DNA of 64,000 nucleotides, from NCBI GenBank assembly GCA_008364785.1, contig VTTJ01000006.1, forward strand, positions 62,001 through 126,000, in the 5' to 3' direction. The translations under genes and the position numbers were made by a program. The notes beneath the pieces are model-generated. The model was given only the letters and a program-made list of their open reading frames with translations, made no database searches and was not told where the DNA came from. The stretch is from Bacillus sp. BGMRC 2118 (GTDB taxonomy: Bacteria; Bacillota; Bacilli; Bacillales; SA4). How positions within the stretch are numbered: the first letter of the stretch is position 1; the number at the start of each line of letters is the position of its first letter. Shown here piece by piece: positions 19,117 through 28,519 of the stretch.

Positions 19117-20493
19117 ATGTTTGGATTTAATCAACAAAACACAATCAATTGGATAAAGGAGCAACTTGGAAGCTCCTTAGATGTGGTAACACATGAATTA
19201 AAGGCAGGATCACATTCCGTTCATATTTTATACATAAGCAGTATTTGTGATGAGAAGCTTATTCAGACAAATTTAATTCTTCCTCTTTTTGAGACACAAA
19301 CAGAAAAAGAATACATTTCATATCTGTTTTCACAGCCAAACGTGAAATCTCATACTAAAGATGAAGAAACACTTAAGTCTGTTATGAATGGCAGTGTATT
19401 TGTTTCTACCTCCACTAATCATCTGTTATTTGTAAGTAGTAAATCATCAAATAAATCTGTGGGAGAAGCAACTGTTGAAACGGTTATTCAAGGGCCACAG
19501 TCAGCGTTAAGTGAGGATTTGGAAACAAATATTAATTTGATCCGGAAAAGGTATCCACAGCCAACACTTCGTATTGAAGAAAAAGAGGTCGGTACATTAT
19601 CTAATACAAAGGTATCGATTATGTATGATCAAGATTTTGTAAATGGCGATGTGTTAAAGAAGGTCAAAAAGTCACTTGAAAAAATTGAGATTGACGTCCT
19701 GCAAGCTGCAGGACAGCTGCATCAAAAAATAACAAATAGAAAAAGAACTTTATTTCCCACAATGATGATTACGGAGCGCCCTGACCGAATCGTGCTAAAC
19801 CTTGCCCAAGGGAAAATTGTATTACTCATTGATGGTACACCATTTTCCATAATATTACCTGCAGTTTTCTATGACTTTATCTCTTCAATGGAAGACTTAT
19901 ATCAAACGTACTGGGTGAGCAAATTCATTGTCTCACTTCGCTATATTGGGCTTTTCATCAGCATTATCCTCCCCTCGGTGTATGTGGGAGTAACAGCCTT
20001 TAATCCAGAGATTTTTAGAGTTCAATTAGCATTAAGTATTGCAGGGTCTCGTGTCGGTGTACCGTATCCAGCCTTTCTAGAGGTGTTATTAATGCTTCTC
20101 ATGATGGAGCTTCTGACTGAGGCAAGTGTGAGGCTGCCGAAAGCTATCGGATCAACAGCAACGACTGTTGGAGGTTTAATATTAGGACAAGCAGCTGTTG
20201 AGGCGGGACTCGTGTCAAATGTAATGATCATTATTGTTGCCGCAGTTGCCATATCAAACTTTGTCATACCCATTAACGCAATGAGCTTTGCGATGAGAGT
20301 TGTGAAATACTTGCTATTACTGTTCACTAGCTTTTTTGGTTTGCTAGGGCTCGCTATGGGTGTCATTTTATTAGTTTGTTATCTCACTAGTCTTGATAGC
20401 TTTGGTGAGCCTTATTTAAAGGTTTTTAGAGAGCCGAAAGCAAAGGACAAAGAAATGGCAAGACGTTCTCAAGGGGAGGTCGGATCGCCCTGA
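19117..20493 (+). CDS. Spore germinant receptor subunit A (second operon)
   Basis: A 458-residue GerABKA-family protein. Family blocks include ETNINLIRKRYPQPTLRIE, TERPDRIVLNLAQGKI and the membrane block PYPAFLEVLLMLLMMELLTEAS. It is shorter than the subunit at 2681 and clearly diverged from it, so this is a different receptor and not a recent duplicate. The ribosome site AAAGGAG precedes the ATG. The TGA overlaps the proposed CTG start of the next gene. Confidence 0.92.
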   Translation: MFGFNQQNTINWIKEQLGSSLDVVTHELKAGSHSVHILYISSICDEKLIQTNLILPLFETQTEKEYISYLFSQPNVKSHTKDEETLKSVMNGSVFVSTSTNHLLFVSSKSSNKSVGEATVETVIQGPQSALSEDLETNINLIRKRYPQPTLRIEEKEVGTLSNTKVSIMYDQDFVNGDVLKKVKKSLEKIEIDVLQAAGQLHQKITNRKRTLFPTMMITERPDRIVLNLAQGKIVLLIDGTPFSIILPAVFYDFISSMEDLYQTYWVSKFIVSLRYIGLFISIILPSVYVGVTAFNPEIFRVQLALSIAGSRVGVPYPAFLEVLLMLLMMELLTEASVRLPKAIGSTATTVGGLILGQAAVEAGLVSNVMIIIVAAVAISNFVIPINAMSFAMRVVKYLLLLFTSFFGLLGLAMGVILLVCYLTSLDSFGEPYLKVFREPKAKDKEMARRSQGEVGSP

Positions 20494-21575
20494 ATCGTTA
20501 CTTTTATTATTTAGTCATTTTAAATATGATGGTAAACCTGTTTGTGTTTATTCCAACAATATTGATAGAGGCTCGTTTTCAAGGTGCCGTCATGGCTGTA
20601 CCGATTGCGATCATTATTGGGTCCACCTTCCTGTTTGTGTATGTGCACGCAAATAATAAGTTTCCAGAGAAGGGAATGCCTGAAATCCTTGCACTGACAC
20701 CAAAGTGGTTTCGGGTATTGTTTCTCTCGTTTCTAGCAAGTATGTGGTTTTTAGCAGGTAGTATTTCTTTATTAGCCTTTAATAATGTGGCCATTCGATT
20801 TTTAAACCCTGATATTCAAGGAGTGTACTTAATTACTGCATTTGCAGTTTGCGTCTATATCATTATCAGTTTGTTAAATACCGCTCAAATTTTGTATGCC
20901 TTAGAAATTATACTGATTTTAAATTTCCCGCTCTTGATCATGTTTGTGTCACAAGCATATTTAAATGACTACATTAGCTGGTCATCTGTATTAGAAGTGA
21001 GTGGGAATTTCTCAGAAATTCCTTCATATGGAGTCCTTGCCGCTGCCACCTTTATTTTTTCTGGATATGCAAATATGACTATTTTTAGTCGGGTATTTAA
21101 GGAGAAAATCAAATTAAGAACAATGTGGGTACTGCCCGTACTGGGAGCATTAACTTTATTTACAACATTATTTATTCCGATCGGTTTTTGGGGTGCTGAC
21201 GGAGTGGGTGATTTATCTTTCCCTTGGGTATCAACTGCTGACACACTGCGAATCGAATATGGACCCATTGAGCGTCTGATCTCCATATTTCTGCTTTTGT
21301 ACATAAGTATTTCATTAATGAGTGTAATTGTACACTGGCACGTATCATTTGAAATGATAAAAAGTATCATGCCTGGTAAAGAGAAAGAAAAAAGAAGAAG
21401 GTTAGTTGAAAGAGTGATGCTGATTTCCTTTATCTTAGTAACGATTGTGTTAGAGATGAATTTAAGGGAGGAAGGAATACTTACTATCGGAAAGTACTGG
21501 CTCAATCTACGCTTTCCAAGTGAAGCAGTTCTTGTCATTACTATGTTTTTGTTAGCAAGGAGGAAAGCTAGATGA
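20490..21575 (+). CDS. Spore germinant receptor subunit B (second operon), probable CTG start
   Basis: A GerAB-family permease of about 361 residues. The first ATG (20526) would cut off the start of the first membrane helix. In the same frame a CTG at 20490 overlaps the upstream TGA as CTGA and lies nine bases after AGGGGAGGT. It restores the N-terminal residues LNRYFYYLVILN usual for the family. Ten hydrophobic segments follow. It is translationally coupled to the A subunit and overlaps the C subunit gene by four bases. Confidence 0.85.
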   Translation: MNRYFYYLVILNMMVNLFVFIPTILIEARFQGAVMAVPIAIIIGSTFLFVYVHANNKFPEKGMPEILALTPKWFRVLFLSFLASMWFLAGSISLLAFNNVAIRFLNPDIQGVYLITAFAVCVYIIISLLNTAQILYALEIILILNFPLLIMFVSQAYLNDYISWSSVLEVSGNFSEIPSYGVLAAATFIFSGYANMTIFSRVFKEKIKLRTMWVLPVLGALTLFTTLFIPIGFWGADGVGDLSFPWVSTADTLRIEYGPIERLISIFLLLYISISLMSVIVHWHVSFEMIKSIMPGKEKEKRRRLVERVMLISFILVTIVLEMNLREEGILTIGKYWLNLRFPSEAVLVITMFLLARRKAR

Positions 21576-22678
21576 GAAAGAAATGCAATTTTTTCTTGAA
21601 AATCTTCCTTCTATATCTAATAGTCATATCGAGCACAGCATGTGGGTATAAAGATATTGATAAAAGAATATTTGCTGTTGCTATAGGTGTTGGTAAACCT
21701 AAAGAGGGAGATCAAAAGTACAGTGTGATGGTGAAATTTGCAATTCCAACTGCTGATATCAAAGCAGGTCAAAAGGATTTCATCATTATCGAGAAAAATG
21801 GCGATTCAATTACTGAAGCCATAAGGATGATTAAATCAGAGGTGGATAAGGAAATTGATTTTAGCCATTCCAAAATGATTATTTTAGGAGAAGACATACT
21901 GGGTGAAGACCTCCAAGAAACAATTGACTGGTTTATAAGGCGAAGAGATATTCAGAAAATTGCCTGGTTAGCTGTAGGTTCTCCTGGTGTTGAGGAAATA
22001 TTGAAACTCAAACCAAAGTCTGAAAGCTTGCCTGCAAATGCTTTGTTCTTATCATTTGGAAATACGGGAACAGAGTCAGCCTATATTATTACAGAATACT
22101 TATTTGACCTTCGAAAGCGACTAACTGAAAAGGGATTGGATCCGGTTTTACCGATTATTGAATCAACTGATTCAGAGACTTATAAAATAAACTCAGCCAT
22201 TGTAATGAATAAAGAAGGAGAAGTAATTAAATTAAAGACGGAAGAAACAAAGGTATTAAATACATTGTTAAATAGAGCAAACAAATTAGATATTAAAGTG
22301 GTGGAAGATGGAAACAAAGATTTATTTTATATTGCTGCAGATGTGGCAAATGTAGAATATAAGATAATAGAGGGAACAATCCCTAAAATAAAATTGGACG
22401 TAACCATAGAGGGACTCATTGAGGAATCACTGGACAGGGTCTCTAGAAATGCGTTAAAAGAATATGAAAAGCGTGCAGAAAAGCAAGTCAAAGAAAGGAT
22501 CAGAAATTTATTAACGTTGCTTCAAGAAAAAGATGCAGATCCAATTGGTCTTGGACTGTTGTATCGAGCGAATCACATAGATAAGAACGATTGGAGTAAA
22601 TGGAAAGAGGTATATGGACAAGTTAAGTTTGACGTAGAGGTTGACATCACCTTACAGGGGACAGGTCTTCTAAAGTAA
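21572..22678 (+). CDS. Spore germinant receptor subunit C (second operon)
   Basis: A 368-residue Ger(x)C lipoprotein with lipobox SSTAC and following DIDKRIFAVAIGVG. The C-terminal family block DADPIGLGLLYRA is present. It ends operon 2, and no clear terminator is seen between it and spoVR. Confidence 0.92.
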   Translation: MRKKCNFFLKIFLLYLIVISSTACGYKDIDKRIFAVAIGVGKPKEGDQKYSVMVKFAIPTADIKAGQKDFIIIEKNGDSITEAIRMIKSEVDKEIDFSHSKMIILGEDILGEDLQETIDWFIRRRDIQKIAWLAVGSPGVEEILKLKPKSESLPANALFLSFGNTGTESAYIITEYLFDLRKRLTEKGLDPVLPIIESTDSETYKINSAIVMNKEGEVIKLKTEETKVLNTLLNRANKLDIKVVEDGNKDLFYIAADVANVEYKIIEGTIPKIKLDVTIEGLIEESLDRVSRNALKEYEKRAEKQVKERIRNLLTLLQEKDADPIGLGLLYRANHIDKNDWSKWKEVYGQVKFDVEVDITLQGTGLLK

Positions 22679-22766
22679 ACATGTTTCGTTCAATTCCTTG
22701 TCCGCTCTCATCATTCTTCTACTTTTATCATAGATTGTTTTAAGCGATAAAAAAGGGGAGATGAGC

Positions 22767-23567
22767 ATGAGAGCAGAGGACCAAAGGAAATTAGAATATG
22801 CAATTGATGAAATTACCGAAATAGCAATAGGTTTTGGGTTGGACTTTTATCCAATGCGATACGAAATATGTCCGGCAGATATCATCTATACATTCGGTGC
22901 ATACGGAATGCCTACTCGTTTTTCGCATTGGAGCTTCGGAAAACAATTTCATCGCATGAAGCTTCAATATGATTTAGGTCTAAGTAAAATTTATGAGCTT
23001 GTGATTAACTCTGATCCTTGTTACGCATTCTTATTAGATTCAAATACGCTCATTCAAAATAAATTAATTGTCGCACACGTCCTCGCACATTGTGATTTCT
23101 TTAAAAATAATTGCCGTTTCAGTAATACAAAAAGAGATATGGTTGAAAGTATGGCCGCTACAGCAGACAGAATTGCAGAATACGAACATGTACATGGGAA
23201 AAAGGAAGTCGAAGAGTTTTTAGACGCCGTATTAGCCATACAAGAACATATTGACCCATCCTTAATGAGGCCTAAATTATCGTATCAGTTAGAGGAAGTA
23301 GAAGAGGTGATTGAATCACCATCCACTCCATACGATGACTTATGGGCTCTTGATAAACAAAAGACACCACAAAAGAAAATGATAAAGAGAAAGAAGAAAT
23401 TTCCGCCAAATCCCGAAAAAGATATTCTCCTATTCATTGAAGAATACAGCCGTGAGCTTGAGGATTGGCAGCGTGATATCTTAACGATGATGAGAGAGGA
23501 AATGCTCTATTTCTGGCCACAGCTTGAAACGAAAATCATGAACGAAGGCTGGGCTTCGTACTTCTAA
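22767..23567 (+). pseudogene. spoVR: spoVR, 5' part, interrupted at the accessory-region boundary
   Basis: The 266 residues from ATG 22767 (six bases after AAGGGGAG) match stage V sporulation protein R, including [20 protein letters not shown] and [15 protein letters not shown]. SpoVR is normally about 468 residues and continues past EGWASY with WHQRI. Here the frame reads EGWASYF then stop at 23567, and the following DNA is foreign. The remaining 200 residues are not found in the window. SpoVR is made in the mother cell and is needed for normal cortex. The gene is either inactivated or restored by excision of the inserted element during sporulation. Confidence 0.92.
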
Positions 23568-23610
23568 GGTGCTTTTTAATTAATTATAACTTCATTATTT
23601 CGTACTTTCA
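23553..23610. other. Probable left attachment junction of the inserted element
   Basis: spoVR homology ends within TTCGTACT at 23555–23562. A 9-base direct repeat TTCGTACTT is seen at 23555–23563 and 23599–23607. The right junction is outside the window, so the exact core cannot be set. Confidence 0.5.
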
Positions 23611-23720
23611 ATACAATCACTTTAAAGCTAATAAAATAACAAGTAACTGTAAATAATATGGAAGATGCAACTTCCAAATAAATAACAAATATTTGTTATA
23701 GATTTAAGTGAGGGATTCTT

Positions 23721-26224
23721 TTGGTAAATTTTAAGAAATTAAAATCTAATAAAACGAAAGCAAAGGCTATTGAACCAAAGGAAATTTTCAGGAGATTACC
23801 CAAGCCGTTAGGAATTAATGATTTATATTCGAGCCAATCTGAAATTCTCCAAGCGTGGTTTGGTCGTCGGAATGATTGTGACATTGTTTTGAAATTACAT
23901 ACCGGTGGAGGAAAAACTTTAGTAGGCTTGCTCATAGCTCAATCAACACTAAATGAAACAGGAGAGCCTGTTCTTTATTTAGCACCGACTACCCAACTTG
24001 TTCAGCAGACGATTGAAAAAGCTGCGGCGATGGGGATTCCTACTGTTTCATATATAAGTGGTCAACCTCTAGCTGATGAGTTTGTTAATGGTAAGGCAAT
24101 TATGGTTGGGACATATAATGCTTTGTTTAACGGTAAAAGTAAGTTTGGTATTCGTGGGGAAGCAAGCCCACAAAAAGTTCTGCAGTAATACTAGACGATG
24201 CACATGCAGCATTTTCAGTTGTTCGTGACTCTTTTACGCTAGAAGTAAAATCTAAGGATAATTACGAACGATATGTAGAATTGACAAATCTATTTCGCAA
24301 AGGATTTAAGGAAATTGATAAACTTGGATCATTAGAGGATGTAATAGAAGGTTCTGATTTTTCAGTTCTTGAAGTTCCATATTGGGCATGGCATGAACAA
24401 ATAGACTCTGTTAGAGAGCAACTTAAATCTGATTCGGACAAGTATTCATTGGTATGGCCGTTGTTAAGAGACAATCTACATCTTTGCCACGCACTTATTA
24501 GTCGAAAAGCATTTACTATAACACCTATACTTCCTATGGTAAATGCTTTCCCTACGTTTTTTGAAGCTACACGAAGAATTTATATGTCAGCTACCATCGC
24601 AGATGATAGTGAGATAATACGTACATTTGACGCAAATCCTGAATCAGTTAAACTACCACTACAATCAAGGTCCTTGGCGGGTATTAGCGAGAGAATGACT
24701 CTAATTCCTGATTTAATGCAATTTAAATTTAAACAAGAAGATATTGAAAAAATAATTAAGTGGACAGCAGAAAGCAAAGAATTAGGTACGGTTGTTCTTG
24801 TATCTTCAGATAAAGCTGCAGAAAGGTGGTCAAATGTAGCAACTATAGCAAAGGGATCTAAAGAGGTTGAAGGATTGGTCTCTAAGTTGAAGAATGGAAA
24901 AACTAAAGGCCCAGTGGTCTTCTCGAATAGATATGATGGAATTGATTTGCCTGGGGATTCGTGTCGTGTACTAGTTATGAACAATCTTCCGTCAGGAACC
25001 TCTAATTACGAACTTTTCAGAGCAAGTGCGCTTTATGGAGGAACGACCATAACTCGGATGATAGCTCAACGAATTGAGCAAGGAATAGGCAGGGGTGCTA
25101 GAGGTGCAGGGGATTTTTGTGTAATACTATTAGTTGGTAGTGATATATCAGCTTGGGTTGCGAAAGAAGCAAATTTTCGATTTCTAACAAGTGCAACCAG
25201 AGCACAACTTGATATGGGAATAGAGATTAGCAAAGAAGTGGAGAGTATAAAGGATTTGGTGGGGACTATACAAAAAAGCTTTAATAGAGATAAGGATTGG
25301 ACTGAATATCATGCAGAAACTCTTGCAGAGTTGGTTGATGGAGATGAGACAAATGATTTATATTTTACTCAAGCAGCTGCTGAAAGGAAGGCTTTTAATC
25401 TTTGGAATGACGGTTATCATGAACAAGCAATTGCCAAACTTGAGCAAACAATCAGCAAAACATCACAAGATAATCAGTTGCGTGGCTGGTTAGAGCAGCT
25501 AGCTGCTCGGATAGCAGACAAATGGGGTAGTTCTGAAAGGGCTCAAGACCTTCAACGCCAAGCATTTTCTAATAATAGAAACCTTATTAGGCCAAGAGTA
25601 TTACCTCCATATCGTCCATTAGAAATACCTAGACCACAAGCCAAAGCAATTGTTGAAAAGATTGGGAATTATCGCCTACGTAGAGGGTATTTGCAATCAT
25701 TTGAGGAGGTTGTATCGCATCTACACAAAGATGCTTCGGCTAATCAATTTGAACAAGCACTTTGTGACTTAGCTAAGATGATCGGACTTAATGCTGAGAG
25801 ACATGATATCCAAGGTGAAGGACCTGATGTGCTTTGGTTGCTTCCAGAGAAGATAGGAATAGTGATTGAAGCAAAAAGTAGGAAGAAGTTAAAGAATGCA
25901 TTGACTAAGGAACAACATGGTCAACTTCTTGTCGCTGCTGAGTGGTTTGTCAGGAACTATAAAGATTATCAATGTGTAAGAGTTAGTGTACATCCACAGA
26001 ATAAAGCTACTCGGTCAGCTGTAGCAGGAGCTTCCCATGCACTGACATTTGAAAAAATAATGTCAATGGTTTCAGACGCTCGATCACTTTTAACTTCTTT
26101 ATGCGAGTCACAACTCGATCTAATAAATTTAGAAGGTGAATGTAATCGTCTGTTAGAGAGTTCAAATCTACGTTCTGATCGAATTATTGATAAGTATTTG
26201 GTGCTATTTAATGATCAAGAGTAA
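23721..26224 (+). pseudogene. XPD/DinG-like helicase with C-terminal nuclease domain, frameshifted
   Basis: Two ORFs (23721–24188 and 24281–26224) are one gene. The first has Walker A LHTGGGKTLVGLL. The frame breaks at AAAAA near 24172; with a sixth A the protein reads through to AVILDDAHAAFS, the Walker B box. The second part has FSNRYDGIDLPGD and the arginine-finger block RIEQGIGRGARG of SF2 DinG/XPD-type helicases. The C-terminal region near 25813–25880 has GPDVLW followed by VIEAKSR, like a PD-(D/E)XK nuclease. TTG 23721 is the start. A defence role is likely from the architecture and setting. The frameshift could be real, a phase-variable tract or a sequencing error. Confidence 0.75.
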
Positions 26225-26235
26225 CCTACTTGAAG

Positions 26236-26272
26236 AAAACCCAACCAATTGGACAAATTGGTTGGGTTTTTA
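26236..26272. terminator. Terminator after the helicase gene
   Basis: AAAACCCAACCAATT pairs with AATTGGTTGGGTTTT around a 5-base loop, with T/A runs on both sides, so it may serve both strands. Confidence 0.8.
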
Positions 26273-26348
26273 ATTTGTAAAATAATCGATACGTCCATAT
26301 TCTTTTGACTAATTCGATACTGGGGTATGCCCCTGGATAATTATGGTC

Positions 26349-27209
26349 TTACTTTAGCATATGAATAAGTTTTGTTAGAAAAAAGGCGTGAGGTTGATAA
26401 ATCCTTGTATTCCAAGTGTTTTGGAGATTATTTATAATATTCCTTTGGACTTCCTCATATGCTCTTTCCGACTTTTCAGCTTCTTCCTTTACCTTCTTTT
26501 TTATATCAATAGGTAAATGACATTCCAGGTACCTCTTAGTTTTTCCGCATCTACATCTAGAAATTGGTGAGAGCCAATGTGCATAAACTAATGGTTCATC
26601 AAATCCATATTTATAGTGTTTTCCAATCCATTCACCCTTACCTTTGAGAATTCTAATAGCTTCCCAAACTTGATGTCTTAATAACCATAATGTTGCCTGA
26701 TCAAAGACATTGATGTATTTCTCATATACGCTTGGCCCATATCTATCAGGTTCTACAGTATATCCATAACAGAATGAATCAGGAATATATACACCTTTGT
26801 AGTTTGCTCCTGTATTCAAGTGGGGGTGATCAGGGTAATTCATATATGTTATTGTTGGATTTAAAGCTATAACAATTGGTTGGCCACCAAGGAAGTTTTC
26901 ATCTGTTGCTGCACAGACACCAATTTTAAATGGCTTTTCTTCTAGAAAATTTAGAACTTCTTTTACCTTAATATCAAGAATAGAATGCTTATTAGAACAT
27001 TCGGGCCAATGTCTTACCTTTCCGTTTAAATAAGCAATCTCATGATCCTTTATAATGTCTGAGATTACTATTTCAATTTCTTCTTTTGGGGGTAAAGGGA
27101 TGGAGTCTAAGACAAACCATCCTTCACCCTTAAATCCAAAAATGGATTTATCTACATATTTTGCTGGCCCATAATCACTAATTAGACGTTGAATAGTTTC
27201 TTGTTCCAT
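26349..27209 (-). CDS. E2-like (ubiquitin-conjugating fold) protein with zinc-knuckle tail
   Basis: A 286-residue protein. The centre has YPDHPHLNTG followed 10–13 residues later by SFCYGY, similar to the HPxx…C active-site region of E2 enzymes. A downstream block, LWLLRHQVWEAIRI then KGEWIGKHY, resembles the tail of E2 proteins of CBASS and related bacterial loci. Residues around 220 carry RCRCGKTKRYLECH, a SEC-C-like zinc knuckle. It would transfer a modifier or act in defence signalling. No E1, JAB peptidase or CD-NTase gene is adjacent. It overlaps the small upstream ORF by 28 bases. The fold call is from motif reading. Confidence 0.5.
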   Translation of the reverse strand: MEQETIQRLISDYGPAKYVDKSIFGFKGEGWFVLDSIPLPPKEEIEIVISDIIKDHEIAYLNGKVRHWPECSNKHSILDIKVKEVLNFLEEKPFKIGVCAATDENFLGGQPIVIALNPTITYMNYPDHPHLNTGANYKGVYIPDSFCYGYTVEPDRYGPSVYEKYINVFDQATLWLLRHQVWEAIRILKGKGEWIGKHYKYGFDEPLVYAHWLSPISRCRCGKTKRYLECHLPIDIKKKVKEEAEKSERAYEEVQRNIINNLQNTWNTRIYQPHAFFLTKLIHMLK

Positions 27210-27352
27210 ACGCCTACCGATGGATGGGAATTCCCAGGTTTTGAAGGTCGTGTTGGTTTATCATGTCCTCCGTTGTTCCCTTTTCCATTGTCATGATGCC
27301 CTTTTTGGTCGTTACCGTGATTCGGTTGTGGATCTTTGTGGTCTTTATGCAT
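27182..27352 (-). CDS. Small His/Lys/Asn-rich disordered ORF upstream of the E2-like gene
   Basis: 56 residues from the ATG at 27352, which follows GGAAGGAG by seven bases. The composition is extreme (His, Lys, Asp, Asn, Gly, Pro), which predicts disorder. Its 3' end overlaps the E2-like gene in another frame. It may be a separate coupled peptide, such as a modifier or substrate, or the N-terminus of the E2-like protein separated by a frameshift. The E2-like gene has only a weak ribosome site of its own (GGTAGG). Confidence 0.45.
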   Translation of the reverse strand: MHKDHKDPQPNHGNDQKGHHDNGKGNNGGHDKPTRPSKPGNSHPSVGVWNKKLFNV

Positions 27353-27516
27353 TTTTTTGCTCCTTCCCAAATTTGAGTTTGGAGAAGAAGAGCTTCCTAT
27401 GTATCTTTACCCTCGCATTCTAGGTATACCTTGTCCAATTAATCTATGTATTTATCAATCTAACGAACATAAACACGAACACAGTGTTAACATTTCGTGA
27501 CATTTTCACAAAAGTG

Positions 27517-27545
27517 TTGTCAAGTGAAAACGTGTTCATATAAGA
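27517..27545 (+). promoter_or_regulatory. Promoter-like sequence with overlapping inverted repeats
   Basis: TTGTCA and TATAAG are 16 bases apart. The area also holds GAACAC…GTGTTC and TGACATTTTCAC…GTGTTGTCA inverted motifs, as at an operator. It points into about 950 bases without a gene. Confidence 0.3.
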
Positions 27546-27679
27546 TTGGTTTTAGTGGTTTTATAAATACATAATTTAGAAATGTGGAAAAGAATATCTT
27601 TTTTTCTCTCTTTCTCTCTTTCTCTCCACATTTCAACATATCATTAATGTCGATTAAAGTCAATAATAGAACTTATGAC

Positions 27680-27745
27680 AAAAATACCCTTCTCATTCGT
27701 GCAGATTATATGCTGTTCTTTTTATAGAGAAAGGGTATTTTTTTA
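27680..27745 (+). terminator. Terminator-like hairpin in the non-coding region
   Basis: AAAATACCCTT…CTC pairs with GAG..AAGGGTATTTT across a 30-base loop and ends in a T-run, though no gene precedes it on this strand. Confidence 0.55.
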
Positions 27746-27987
27746 TTATGAGCTTGAAATAACTATCACTTAATAACTCGAAAGTTAGTAGGCGTATCGA
27801 AAGTCTACCTTGCAACTATATAGATTCAATTATGCATTGATAATAAGTAAGAGTATAAGCGTAATATGTAAACGAAAATAGTAATACTTAATATGCTGAA
27901 ATATCTATTCAATGTTTAACTTTGGTTATTAAGGATAATAAGTAGATAATTATACACAACAACAATTGCTTTTTAAGCAAACCTAAT

Positions 27988-28040
27988 AAACATAACACTA
28001 CCCTTGATAAGAAAATGCTGTCAAGGGTAGTGTTATGTTT
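27988..28040. repeat. Perfect 20-bp inverted repeat hairpin
   Basis: Arms at 27988–28007 and 28021–28040 contain CATAACACTACCCTTGA and its exact complement, with a 13-base loop. There is no T-run, so it is less likely to be a simple terminator. Confidence 0.75.
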
Positions 28041-28250
28041 ATAGTGGAGGGTGATAAAGTTTAATCTTATAAATTCAATAGACCAAAAATCATTAGTAAA
28101 AGTATTTCAGCAAGAGTCAAAATAAGGAATCAAAATTAAGAGATATAAATAAAGAACAGAAAGTATAAGTTGAAAAGCACGATACAAACGAAAAGTTGAG
28201 GAATACACAGGTTAGATTAATTGAGTTAAGTGATTTAAACTATGGAGAAA

Positions 28251-28275
28251 GAAAGGGTCTTTTTTAACCCTTTCC
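28251..28275. terminator. Small hairpin in the RHS upstream region
   Basis: GAAAGGGT and ACCCTTTC pair around a T-rich loop. Direction is unclear and the T-rich part lies in the loop. Confidence 0.35.
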
Positions 28276-28519
28276 AGAACACCATCTGGTTTATTTTGTA
28301 AATTGTGTTTAAGTGCCACGAACTAGAATACTTACAAATAGTCATCGTATTATGATGAATTGGAGAAAATTTACTAGGTAAAAGGAATAGTTATTGGAGG
28401 AAGATAGGATTATTGATCTTATTAAGGACGTGGTTAATTAATTAATAGCACATTCAAATGTATAATTCAGTAATTAAACCAATAATATCTTAAAGTAATT
28501 AATGTAGGGAGGTAAATAA

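Larger units (their letters stand above)
27546..28519. other. Non-coding region ahead of the RHS gene
   Basis: No ORF with coding character is seen on either strand. The region holds a CTCTTT microsatellite at about 27601–27628 and three hairpins (listed separately). The RHS ribosome site AGGGAGG lies at its end. It could be a long leader, an RNA gene cluster or insertion debris. Confidence 0.5.

Noticed and set aside
20969..21538. A 189-residue minus-strand ORF inside the second germinant receptor B gene
   Set aside because: It is an antisense shadow of a membrane protein gene with no ribosome site or recognisable domain.
23721..27352. A complete CBASS, Hachiman or DISARM system
   Set aside because: The helicase and E2-like genes converge with a terminator between them, and the nucleotidyltransferase, HamA or Drm partners are missing.
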